Shown: positions 1-5,021 of the stretch, piece after piece | How the letters are laid out: the number at the start of each line of letters is the position of its first letter | Position numbering within the stretch: the first letter of the stretch is position 1 | Assembly: GCA_017860985.1 (NCBI GenBank) | Contig: JAGFXG010000113.1 | Coordinates: 1-5,380 of the forward strand | Reading direction: 5' to 3' | DNA length: 5,380 bases | Source: Deltaproteobacteria bacterium | GTDB lineage: Bacteria; Desulfobacterota; Syntrophia; Syntrophales; Smithellaceae | Notes under the pieces: model-generated | Told to the model about the DNA's origin: nothing | The model's input: only the letters and a program-made list of their open reading frames with translations | The model's database searches: none | Program-made: the position numbers and the translations under genes

Positions 1-93
1 AAATTTCCACCTCATATACTTTTTTACGGAGGAAGATTTGTCCATCCATTTCATTTATTTTGTACCATAAAAGAATGATGCAGATTGTTATGC

Positions 94-111
94 CTTCTCA
101 CCAAAGAGAAG
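94..111 (+). other. Stem-loop in the methyltransferase leader
   Basis: CTTCTC (94-99) and GAGAAG (106-111) form a perfect 6 bp stem with the 6-base loop ACCAAA, ending 10 bases before the ribosome binding site of the methyltransferase gene. There is no T tract on either strand, so it does not look like a terminator. It could be a leader hairpin that affects translation, or it could be chance. Confidence 0.3.
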
Positions 112-133
112 CAACTATTAAAAGGAGCGCTCA

Positions 134-778
134 ATGAAAGACGGATATTGGCTGGTGGGGGTTCAATACGAGTTAACCGGAAGACTTTACAGTCTGGGAC
201 GGATACCCAAATGCAAGTCCGCGATGCTCAAGCATGTTAAACCCGGCGACAGGGTGCTTGTTGCCGGGGTCGGTCATGGAACGGAGGCCATAGAAGCAAG
301 CAAACTCGGCGCACACGTGACGGCTGTCGACCTGTCGGAAACCATGATCAATCAATTCCGCAAGCGCATTGCGAAAGACAACCCGACAAACGAGATCCGT
401 GTGATCAATGATGATATTTTCAATATCAGGGAAACAGGGCAGTATGACATGGTTATCTCAAACTTCTTCTTGAATGTTTTTTCCGAAACGAGAGTGGTCG
501 AAGTTGCAAACCACCTTGGAACACTTGTCAAGCCTGGCGGGTATTTTGTTGTGGGAGAATTCGTCCTGCCGGAAAAAACAGGGTGGAGAGGAATCGTACA
601 GAGACTTAACTGGTATTTTGCCATTTCTTTCTACAGTCTCACCACAGAGGCGGTCTTCCATCCCGTGTGGAACTACCCCGGCCTTGTGGAAGGCTCAGGC
701 TGTAAAATACAGGAAATTGAATATTTCACAATCTGCAACGTCAAACTGTACTGGTCGATCCTTGGGAAGAAAGGCTGA
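134..778 (+). CDS. Class I SAM-dependent methyltransferase
   Basis: This 214-residue cytoplasmic protein should transfer a methyl group from S-adenosylmethionine to an unknown acceptor. The Rossmann-type motifs are visible in order: motif I VLVAGVGHGTEA at residues 41-52 (glycine-rich SAM loop), the acidic ribose-binding residue D66 in AVDLS, N92-D93-D94 at the adenine-contacting position, motif II YDMVISNFF at 104-112, and LVKPGGYFVVGEF at 131-143. The layout is that of the UbiE/Methyltransf_25 type. The C-terminal third (about 150-214) is aromatic-rich and probably forms the acceptor pocket, which I cannot assign. The ATG start has AAGGAG at 122-127 with a 6-base gap. The gene ends in TGA and converges on the aminotransferase gene 40 bases away, so it is not in that operon. 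Family assignment is firm; substrate is unknown. Confidence 0.9.
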   Translation: MKDGYWLVGVQYELTGRLYSLGRIPKCKSAMLKHVKPGDRVLVAGVGHGTEAIEASKLGAHVTAVDLSETMINQFRKRIAKDNPTNEIRVINDDIFNIRETGQYDMVISNFFLNVFSETRVVEVANHLGTLVKPGGYFVVGEFVLPEKTGWRGIVQRLNWYFAISFYSLTTEAVFHPVWNYPGLVEGSGCKIQEIEYFTICNVKLYWSILGKKG

Positions 779-780
779 CA

Positions 781-816
781 GCAGGGTAATAAAGAGAACA
801 GTGCCCTTATTTCTGC
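781..816. terminator. Possible weak bidirectional terminator between convergent genes
   Basis: The 40-base gap between the convergent stop codons holds an imperfect inverted repeat. GCAG (781-784) pairs with CTGC (813-816) and AATAA (788-792) with TTATT (807-811), separated by a small asymmetric internal loop and closed by a 14-base loop. Its position suits a shared terminator, but the stem is weak and no proper T run follows on either strand, so the call is tentative. Confidence 0.25.
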
Positions 817-818
817 CA

Positions 819-2054
819 TTATCCGCCGAAGTGCTCTTTTACGGTCTTAAATGCCCGGTCCGCCACATCGACGGTTTTTCGGATATCGTCTTCGGTATGA
901 GCCGCGCTCAAAAACATGTTGTGATGCCAGAAGAAGAATACTCCGTGCAGTGAGCATTCTTTGCAGAAGAGCTGGGCACGCTTGAAATTCTTTTCATTGG
1001 TGAAATGCAGGAAGGGGATGGCATTCGGTCCGGACATATTGAACTGAAGGCCTCGTGCGGCGGCGCATTCTTCGAGACCCCGGCGAAGTTGTAAACCGCG
1101 TGCATCGCAGATTCCGGCGGCATCAATTTTCTGCATTTCGTCAATGCAGGCGAGGGCCGCCGCCATTTCCGGTGAATTGTTCCAATAGGAGCCGGTCTGA
1201 AAAGCTTTTGAGGCGACTATCCGCATTTTGTCCGTCCCGACGAGGGCGGATATGGGATAGCCGTTGGCGATTGCCTTGCAGTAACAGGCAAGGTCGGGCT
1301 TGAAGCCGAAATAATGGGCCGAACCCTTTATGTCAAGCCGCCACCCCGCGCGTACATCGTCGATCATCAGCACGATGTCATTTTCATCGCAGATCCGGCG
1401 CATGCCCTGCCAGTATCCAGGAGCAGGAAGTACCTGCTGTTCGAAGACGGGGTGATGATAAGGGGTGAACATCGCTCCGGCGATCTGGCCCTTGTTTTCA
1501 TCCACAATCCGTTGGAAGCTGTCCAGATCACCCCAGGGTACCATGATGATATCCGCCCTGTCAGCGGGACTGATGCCGGTATGGTTGGAGCCTGCCCACG
1601 GCTGGGTCCCGTGGTAGCCTCCATTGGCCAGCACAATCTTGTTACGCCGTCGATAGCCGCGGGCCAGAACAAGAGCCCACGAAGTAGTATCCGCGCCGTT
1701 CTTGGCGAACATGGCCCAATCGGCGCAGTCGTTAACCTCCACCATCTTTTCGGCCAGATCAATGAGCAGGGTCGAAGGCGGCATGGTTGCCGTTCCCTTT
1801 CTGGCCTGTGTGGCAAAGGCCTCGTCAACCCGGTCATGGGCATAGCCGAGGATCATGGGGCCATAGGCGCAGGAATAATCGATGTATTCATTGCCGTCCA
1901 CATCCCAGAAACGGGGACCCTTGGCCCTGGAAATGAAGTAGGGATATGAACCGGGAATGGTTGTAGACGGATTGAAGTGTCCGTAGATGCCCTGGGGAAT
2001 GACTCTGGCGGCACGTTGAAACAGCTCCCTGGATTGTGTAAAGGTATAGGCCAT
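819..2054 (-). CDS. Class III PLP-dependent aminotransferase (glutamate-1-semialdehyde aminomutase-like)
   Basis: This 411-residue fold-type I PLP enzyme belongs to aminotransferase class III, close in layout to glutamate-1-semialdehyde 2,1-aminomutase. Visible landmarks are the N-terminal GPRFWDVDGNEYIDY block (46-60), NGADTTSWALVLARGY (119-134, cofactor phosphate region), GGYHGT (145-150), IDDVRAGWR (231-239) with D232 placed to contact the pyridine nitrogen, and YCKAIANGYPISAL (258-271) with K260 as the Schiff-base lysine. Length is normal for the family. The divergent sequence and non-hem neighbours argue against a housekeeping haem-pathway HemL; it is more likely an amino-group transferase of specialised metabolism. 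The ATG start has AGGAG 7 bases upstream, and that site overlaps the TAG stop of the preceding SCP2-like gene, so the two are translated from one message. Family is firm; substrate is unknown. Confidence 0.92.
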   Translation of the reverse strand: MAYTFTQSRELFQRAARVIPQGIYGHFNPSTTIPGSYPYFISRAKGPRFWDVDGNEYIDYSCAYGPMILGYAHDRVDEAFATQARKGTATMPPSTLLIDLAEKMVEVNDCADWAMFAKNGADTTSWALVLARGYRRRNKIVLANGGYHGTQPWAGSNHTGISPADRADIIMVPWGDLDSFQRIVDENKGQIAGAMFTPYHHPVFEQQVLPAPGYWQGMRRICDENDIVLMIDDVRAGWRLDIKGSAHYFGFKPDLACYCKAIANGYPISALVGTDKMRIVASKAFQTGSYWNNSPEMAAALACIDEMQKIDAAGICDARGLQLRRGLEECAAARGLQFNMSGPNAIPFLHFTNEKNFKRAQLFCKECSLHGVFFFWHHNMFLSAAHTEDDIRKTVDVADRAFKTVKEHFGG

Positions 2055-2064
2055 GCTTTTTCTC

Positions 2065-2808
2065 CTATTGCAGATAGATGCCCACCTTATCGAGAAACAG
2101 ATTCATGGCCTCGCCCATGTGAAGATCACCTTCGACCCGGATGTCTTCCAGACAGATTGCGGCAAACACATCCACCCTGTCATCCACAATGTCGAGGAAC
2201 AGATCTTTTGTGGCAAATTCCATGACAAGATCGGGATCTGTCACGCGGCCGTTGCGGGCGGTTACATCCTGCCCGCTGAAAGTGATGTTGACAGCCTCAT
2301 CGTTTTTGATCCTGACCTCCGCAACCCCCCGGATGCCCCGTGCAATGATTTGAGACTCGGGCTCAGACGCGGCAATGGCGGCAATGGCTTTGCCCACCGT
2401 GTTGATGAGCAGCCTGGCCTTGATCTCGCGTGGAGGATTGACGCCTTTCAGGATGGTTTCCATTCTTTTGGCAAGCTTTGAGAATACCTTCAGCCCTCCG
2501 GCCTTGAGCAGACCTTTTAAAGGGATCGGGAAACCTGAACCGGCGCCGGTAAAAAGATTGTTGAGGATCCTTACAGTGGGGAAAAACAGGATGATGTCCG
2601 GCTTTCCGGCTTTTCCCGGCAACACTTTGACGACGCCATGCTTCATTTCCAGGGTGGCCCTCGGACCTTTCATGCCGGCCATGAACAGGATGCTGCCGTT
2701 CCACCCTTTGGCAATCGAGAAGGCTTCCGCATCTTCCCTTGTCAGGATTTCAAAATTCGAAAGTACGGCATCCATGTGGATTCTTGCCAGAACGTCTTCG
2801 TTTTGCAC
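2065..2808 (-). CDS. Protein with two SCP2-like segments, co-transcribed with the aminotransferase
   Basis: I chose a GTG start (2808-2806), giving 247 residues, because GAGG (2814-2817) lies 5 bases upstream and a strong promoter sits just beyond. The frame stays open to an ATG at 2937, but that would place the promoter inside the gene and add 43 residues of non-coding-like sequence. No signal peptide or membrane segment is evident. Two regions resemble the sterol carrier protein 2 (SCP2) lipid-binding fold. The first is about residues 38-90 (GPRATLEMKHGVVKVLPG, then KPDIILFF). The second is about 158-247 (AEVRIKNDEAVNITFSG, DPDLVMEF, then IRVEGDLHMGEAMNLFLDKV, a typical SCP2 ending). By family analogy it may bind a lipid or acyl-CoA-like ligand. 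The tight coupling to the aminotransferase suggests a shared pathway, possibly ligand presentation. The SCP2 call rests on pattern only. Confidence 0.75.
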   Translation of the reverse strand: MQNEDVLARIHMDAVLSNFEILTREDAEAFSIAKGWNGSILFMAGMKGPRATLEMKHGVVKVLPGKAGKPDIILFFPTVRILNNLFTGAGSGFPIPLKGLLKAGGLKVFSKLAKRMETILKGVNPPREIKARLLINTVGKAIAAIAASEPESQIIARGIRGVAEVRIKNDEAVNITFSGQDVTARNGRVTDPDLVMEFATKDLFLDIVDDRVDVFAAICLEDIRVEGDLHMGEAMNLFLDKVGIYLQ

Positions 2809-2822
2809 ATTCGCCTCATCGG

Positions 2823-2840
2823 GTTCAGGAGCCGGTGAAC
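2823..2840 (-). other. Short inverted repeat in the leader of the SCP2-like gene
   Basis: GTTCA (2823-2827) and TGAAC (2836-2840) form a 5 bp inverted repeat with an 8-base centre. It lies between the predicted transcription start and the ribosome binding site of the minus-strand operon. It could be a leader hairpin or a small operator; the length is within what chance can give. Confidence 0.25.
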
Positions 2841-2857
2841 AATAAATAATTTTATGT

Positions 2858-2886
2858 AATCTACTATTCCAGCGGAAACCTGTCAA
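2858..2886 (-). promoter_or_regulatory. Sigma-70 promoter of the SCP2-like/aminotransferase operon
   Basis: Read on the minus strand, a perfect -35 box TTGACA (complement of 2881-2886) is followed by a 17-base spacer and the -10 box TAGATT (complement of 2858-2863, 4 of 6 consensus bases). Transcription would begin near 2850, leaving a leader of about 40 bases before the GTG start at 2808. This supports that start over the longer open frame. Confidence 0.6.
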
Positions 2887-2900
2887 TACACAATGCCTGC

Positions 2901-2929
2901 TTGAGTTATTAAAAGGACTGTGAGATATA
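2901..2929 (+). promoter_or_regulatory. Candidate promoter for the ArsC/Spx-like selenoprotein gene
   Basis: TTGAGT (2901-2906) is followed after 17 bases by GATATA (2924-2929), or after 19 bases by TATAAA (2926-2931). This would give a leader of roughly 55 bases before the ATG at 2990. The match is moderate. It is the best plus-strand candidate in the 181-base divergent intergenic region. Confidence 0.3.
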
Positions 2930-2989
2930 AAAAACACAGTTGCAGCCTTAAACGATAGAGATTTTTTGCTCTGATAATAAGGAGGATAT

Positions 2990-3337
2990 ATGAAAATTGA
3001 CTTTTACTGTTGGAACAAATGAAACACCTGTCGGAAAGCAAGGGAGTATCTCTTGCAAAAGAAGGTGGAAATCAACGACCGGGATTTTTTCAAAACGCCT
3101 TTTACACGCACGGAAATAGACGCGCTGCTGCAGAAGCAACCCGCCTCGGAGATGTTCAGTTTTCGTTCACCCAGTTTCAAGACACTGGGGCTGGATCAGG
3201 CGAAGCTCAAGGATAAAGATCTGATTGACCTGATGCTGAAAGAGCCGCGCCTTATCCGCCGACCCATAGTGAAGATCGGCGGGAACGTTTATTTCGGGGC
3301 GGACATGAAGACACTGGCGGAAATTATAAAATCCTGA
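2990..3337 (+). CDS. ArsC/Spx-family thioredoxin-fold oxidoreductase, putative selenoprotein (TGA at 3020-3022 read as selenocysteine)
   Basis: The ATG follows AAGGAGG (2979-2985) by 4 bases. The frame runs to a TGA at 3335-3337 with one internal TGA at codon 11. Read through, it is a complete 115-residue ArsC/Spx/YffB-type protein, the family's usual length. The N-terminus is FYCWNK-U-NTCRKAREYL, where the family has a catalytic Cys followed by SxCRKA or similar, so U11 replaces that Cys and makes a U-x-x-C pair with C14. Further family marks are RDFFKTPFT (31-39), R59 in SFRSPSFKTLGL, and LMLKEPRLIRRPIVKIGG (81-98), which carries the conserved Arg and the cis-Pro P92. A SECIS-like hairpin follows the TGA. 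The role is probably a cytoplasmic redox reaction; arsenate reduction is possible but unproven, as no ars genes are nearby. C7 is an extra cysteine near the active site. The alternative, a nonsense mutation, is less likely given the exact position of the TGA. No sel genes are in the window. Confidence 0.87.
3025..3067 (+). promoter_or_regulatory. Putative bacterial SECIS element inside the selenoprotein gene
   Basis: The RNA just after the UGA can form a two-tier stem-loop. The lower stem pairs CACCU (3025-3029) with AGGUG (3063-3067). After an A-rich internal loop, the upper stem pairs GCAAGGG (3038-3044) with CUCUUGC (3050-3056), 7 bp with one G-U pair, closed by the loop AGUAU (3045-3049). 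The loop starts 22 bases after the UGA and has a G in its second position. Spacing, stem length and that G agree with the known bacterial SECIS model, in which SelB binds the apical loop of a hairpin inside the coding region. Not computed with a folding program. Confidence 0.72.
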
Positions 3338-3340
3338 TCT

Positions 3341-3379
3341 GAAACAAGACTGCCCGTCTATTGTTTCCTGTTCTTGTTT
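3341..3379 (+). terminator. Possible intrinsic terminator after the selenoprotein gene
   Basis: Three bases after the stop codon, GAAACAA (3341-3347) pairs with TTGTTTC (3361-3367), and GAC (3348-3350) with GTC (3356-3358), leaving a TGCCC loop and a 2-base bulge: 10 bp in all. The following stretch (3369-3379) is T-rich but interrupted by G and C, so termination may be partial. A competing stem, AAACAAGA (3342-3349) with TCTTGTTT (3372-3379), uses the same left arm. Confidence 0.45.
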
Positions 3380-3389
3380 GGGATATTTT
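3361..3389 (+). promoter_or_regulatory. Weak candidate promoter upstream of the HicB-family gene
   Basis: TTGTTT (3361-3366), a 17-base spacer and TATTTT (3384-3389) give partial matches to both sigma-70 boxes, about 47 bases before the start codon. It overlaps the right arm of the hairpin above. The region is T-rich, so a chance match is quite possible. Confidence 0.22.
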
Positions 3390-3435
3390 ATAAACGGCAG
3401 CTTGGCAACGAATTTTTACAACCGGAGGCAAAACC

Positions 3436-3777
3436 ATGAGCAAACCCATGACCCATAAAGGCTATTGCGCGAGGATAGAATACAGCGAGGAACTAGGATG
3501 CCTTATCGGCCATGTTTCTGATATTCAGCATGACATCCATTTCGAGGGTGATTCCGTGGAGAAAATCAGACAGGCTTTTGAGGAAGCCGTCGACGGTTAT
3601 TTGTCCGGCTGCGCGGAAAGAAACGAAGAACCGGAAAAGCCTTCCAAACCCCGTTCAGTGGTGCGCGTAAGCGCAGCGCTTCATAGCGTGATCGCCGCGG
3701 CCGCCAAAAAGGAAAATAAAAGCGTCAATGCCTGGCTTGCCGAAGTCTGTAAAAAGCCTGACGGTAAAGAGGATTAA
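3436..3777 (+). CDS. HicB-family antitoxin-like protein, apparently without a HicA partner
   Basis: This 113-residue protein has the two-part HicB build. The N-terminal degraded RNase-H-like domain spans about 10-58: ARIEYSEELGCLIGHVSDI, then HFEGDSVEKIRQAFEEAVDGYL, matching the family's FEGdSvxExxxaFeeaVDdYL pattern. A short linker rich in Pro, Glu and Lys is followed by a ribbon-helix-helix DNA-binding segment (about 75-106, VVRVSAALHSVIAAAAKKENKSVNAWLAEV). In HicAB modules HicB neutralises the mRNA-cleaving HicA and represses the operon. No hicA-sized gene lies in the 98 bases upstream or 90 bases downstream, so this is an orphan, possibly a stand-alone regulator. The ATG has GGAGG (3424-3428) 7 bases upstream. 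It ends in tandem stops, TAATGA. The family call is good; the role is unproven. Confidence 0.87.
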   Translation: MSKPMTHKGYCARIEYSEELGCLIGHVSDIQHDIHFEGDSVEKIRQAFEEAVDGYLSGCAERNEEPEKPSKPRSVVRVSAALHSVIAAAAKKENKSVNAWLAEVCKKPDGKED

Positions 3778-3808
3778 TGATGGCTGTTGCGGGGTAAATC
3801 TTGAAATA

Positions 3809-3831
3809 CACGTTTTCTGAAAATTGACGTG
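3809..3831 (+). other. Inverted repeat upstream of the DUF3783-type gene
   Basis: CACGT (3809-3813) and ACGTG (3827-3831) form a 5 bp inverted repeat around an A/T-rich centre that itself has TTTT facing AAAA. It lies in the 90-base gap between the HicB-family gene and the next start codon. It could be a leader hairpin or an operator for a ribbon-helix-helix protein such as the adjacent HicB-like one; both are guesses. Confidence 0.25.
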
Positions 3832-3867
3832 AAGTGAGAAGTAATGGCGGGAGGAAGGTCTTACACA

Positions 3868-4311
3868 ATGAAAAAGATCATTTGTTTTGCTCTGGGTTTG
3901 TCCTGCGAGGACGTGGAAAAATGCAGGGTTTCGTTTTACGGGGCGGATAAGGAAAAATCTGAATTGGAAGTGATTCCCATTAAGGAAGACATGATGGCCT
4001 TGCCCGTTGGAGAAATATTGGGACAAGTAGTGGCGGGCGGGCCGGGGCCGAATAGGATGAAAGAAGAACAGGGTGAAGGAAGTGACTGTGCTTACGTGCA
4101 GGGTAAATACCGGGTGGTGATGGTCAACACGATTGAACGCGAGCAGGTCCTGCGGGTGATGAGGAGTTTTAAGGCCGTGCTGTCCGATCCTCAAAATGTG
4201 ATCTTTGCCATCATAACCGATACAGCCCTGACCTGGACCTTCGGAGAGTATATCGGACATCTCGCCAGTGAACATGAATATATGAAAACCCGGAAGTCTG
4301 AAGCTAAATGA
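3868..4311 (+). CDS. DUF3783-type protein of unknown function
   Basis: The C-terminal half (about residues 83-140 of 147) resembles DUF3783: a beta-strand VVMVNTI, a helix EQVLRVMRSFKAVL, then NVIFAIITDTALTWTFGEYIGHLASEHEYM, with the usual acidic ending. The function of that domain is unknown; it may be a small alpha/beta regulatory module. The first 80 residues (MKKIICFALGLSCEDVEKCRV, then IPIKEDMMALPVGEILGQ) include a Gly/Pro-rich linker near 56-63 and look like a second small domain of the same general kind. No signal peptide is clear. I chose the ATG at 3868 because GGGAGGAAGG (3849-3858) lies 9-13 bases upstream. An in-frame ATG at 3844 would add 8 residues but has only a weak GTGAG upstream and would bury that purine-rich site. 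Ends in TGATAA. No link to its neighbours is evident beyond shared strand. Confidence 0.72.
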   Translation: MKKIICFALGLSCEDVEKCRVSFYGADKEKSELEVIPIKEDMMALPVGEILGQVVAGGPGPNRMKEEQGEGSDCAYVQGKYRVVMVNTIEREQVLRVMRSFKAVLSDPQNVIFAIITDTALTWTFGEYIGHLASEHEYMKTRKSEAK

Positions 4312-4369
4312 TAAGAAGACGGACGTTACTTGTGTCCATTAGGTATCAGCAGCGTATGTTAGCAGCGAA

Positions 4370-4398
4370 TTGACAAATCCGCCCATTTATGAGAAATT
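4370..4398 (+). promoter_or_regulatory. Candidate promoter for the Cache/response-regulator pair
   Basis: A perfect TTGACA (4370-4375) is followed, after 17 bases, by GAAATT (4393-4398), only 3 of 6 consensus bases, in a very A/T-rich stretch that runs to the ribosome binding site. The start codon is 34 bases beyond. A promoter here fits the 120-base gap before the Cache gene, but the -10 box is poor. Confidence 0.35.
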
Positions 4399-4431
4399 TT
4401 TATATCAATAAATTATACAGGAGCAACCGGT

Positions 4432-4977
4432 ATGGACACGAAAATAATCCGGGTTCGTCACACGATCAGCGTGGCTGTATTGCTAACTGCCGCGTATTTA
4501 TTCATGCTGACCATGCTTCCCGGCAGCACATGCATTGCGCAGGCGGTCGACGAAAAATCCATTGAGTGCCATAAGGAAATCGCGAAAACCATTGTGCATG
4601 GAACTGCGCTGGGGTTGGGTGAAATCCTGAAGGATGTGAAGGAAGAAAAAAAACGCATCGCTCTGATCCGGCAATTTATCAGCCCCATACGTTTTTATGC
4701 GGACAACACAGGATATTTTTACGTATACAAATTCAATTGCGAAAATATTGCCCACGCAACCCAAAAAGATCTGCAGGGCAACAATCTTTATAATCACAAA
4801 GATGCCAAAGGGAAATATGTCATTCGCGAACTGAGTGATGCAGCCAAGGCCGGCGGGGGATTTGTCGATTTCCACTGGCTGAAGCCAGGTGCCAAAGGTG
4901 AACAGAAAAAACTCGGTTATGTTGAGCCTATCCCGGGAACGGACTATTTCATCGGAACGGGTGTGTATCTGCCGTAA
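4432..4977 (+). CDS. Secreted single Cache-domain (Cache_2 type) sensor protein
   Basis: This 181-residue protein begins with a signal peptide: basic residues to R9/H10, a hydrophobic core at about 12-30, and AQA before V39 as a likely signal peptidase I site. C34 lies near but without a good lipobox. The mature part is a single Cache_2-type ligand-binding domain: a long helix (40-82), then DNTGYFYVYKFNCENIAHA (91-109), LQGNNLYNHKDAKGKYVIREL (114-134), AAKAGGGFVDFHWLKPG (137-153), and YVEPIPGTDYFIGTGVYL (163-180), all well-known blocks of that family. These domains usually sense small organic acids or similar ligands outside the membrane in chemoreceptors and histidine kinases. Here the protein stops right after the domain, with no membrane segment or transducer, so it is likely periplasmic and soluble. 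AGGAG (4419-4423) lies 8 bases before the ATG. A response regulator follows after 44 bases. Confidence 0.88.
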   Translation: MDTKIIRVRHTISVAVLLTAAYLFMLTMLPGSTCIAQAVDEKSIECHKEIAKTIVHGTALGLGEILKDVKEEKKRIALIRQFISPIRFYADNTGYFYVYKFNCENIAHATQKDLQGNNLYNHKDAKGKYVIRELSDAAKAGGGFVDFHWLKPGAKGEQKKLGYVEPIPGTDYFIGTGVYLP

Positions 4978-5021
4978 ACGGATTACGAATCATCATGACA
5001 AATGAATTCAAGGAGAGGATC

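Noticed and set aside
1..54. Minus-strand open frames starting at an ATG at 54 and running off the left edge.
   Set aside because: No ribosome binding site, only about 18 codons visible, and more than one frame is open in this short A/T-rich stretch.
28..70. GGAGGAAG followed by a TTG-started 10-codon ORF ending at 70.
   Set aside because: After the selenoprotein case I checked whether read-through of the stop made a known protein. The stop is TAA, not TGA, and there is no recognisable continuation.
3..137. An open plus-strand frame from the left edge whose TGA overlaps the methyltransferase ATG (ATGA overlap), about 44 codons.
   Set aside because: The overlap looks like translational coupling, but the stretch is A/T-rich like the other intergenic regions, its translation resembles nothing I know, and it spans the leader hairpin. 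It could be the tail of a real upstream gene; extending the sequence leftward would decide.
1314..1949. A 211-residue plus-strand open frame antisense to the aminotransferase.
   Set aside because: It lies wholly opposite a clear aminotransferase gene, lacks a ribosome binding site and has no recognisable motif; a product of codon bias on the other strand.
3010..3216. Plus-strand 68-residue open frame overlapping the selenoprotein gene.
   Set aside because: Wrong frame relative to the ArsC/Spx-like protein, no ribosome binding site, no family resemblance; a shadow frame.
2990..3337. Reading the internal TGA as tryptophan (alternative genetic code) or as a pseudogene-making mutation.
   Set aside because: TGA ends three genes in the window, and all tryptophans in motifs use TGG. 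Trp would not suit the catalytic Cys position, and a random nonsense change would not be expected to hit precisely that codon and be followed by a SECIS-like fold.
4348..4367. AGCAGCG repeated twice (4348-4354 and 4361-4367) upstream of the Cache gene.
   Set aside because: A single pair of 7-base repeats, 13 bases apart, is easily chance. It could be a regulator site just upstream of the TTGACA box, but nothing else supports it.
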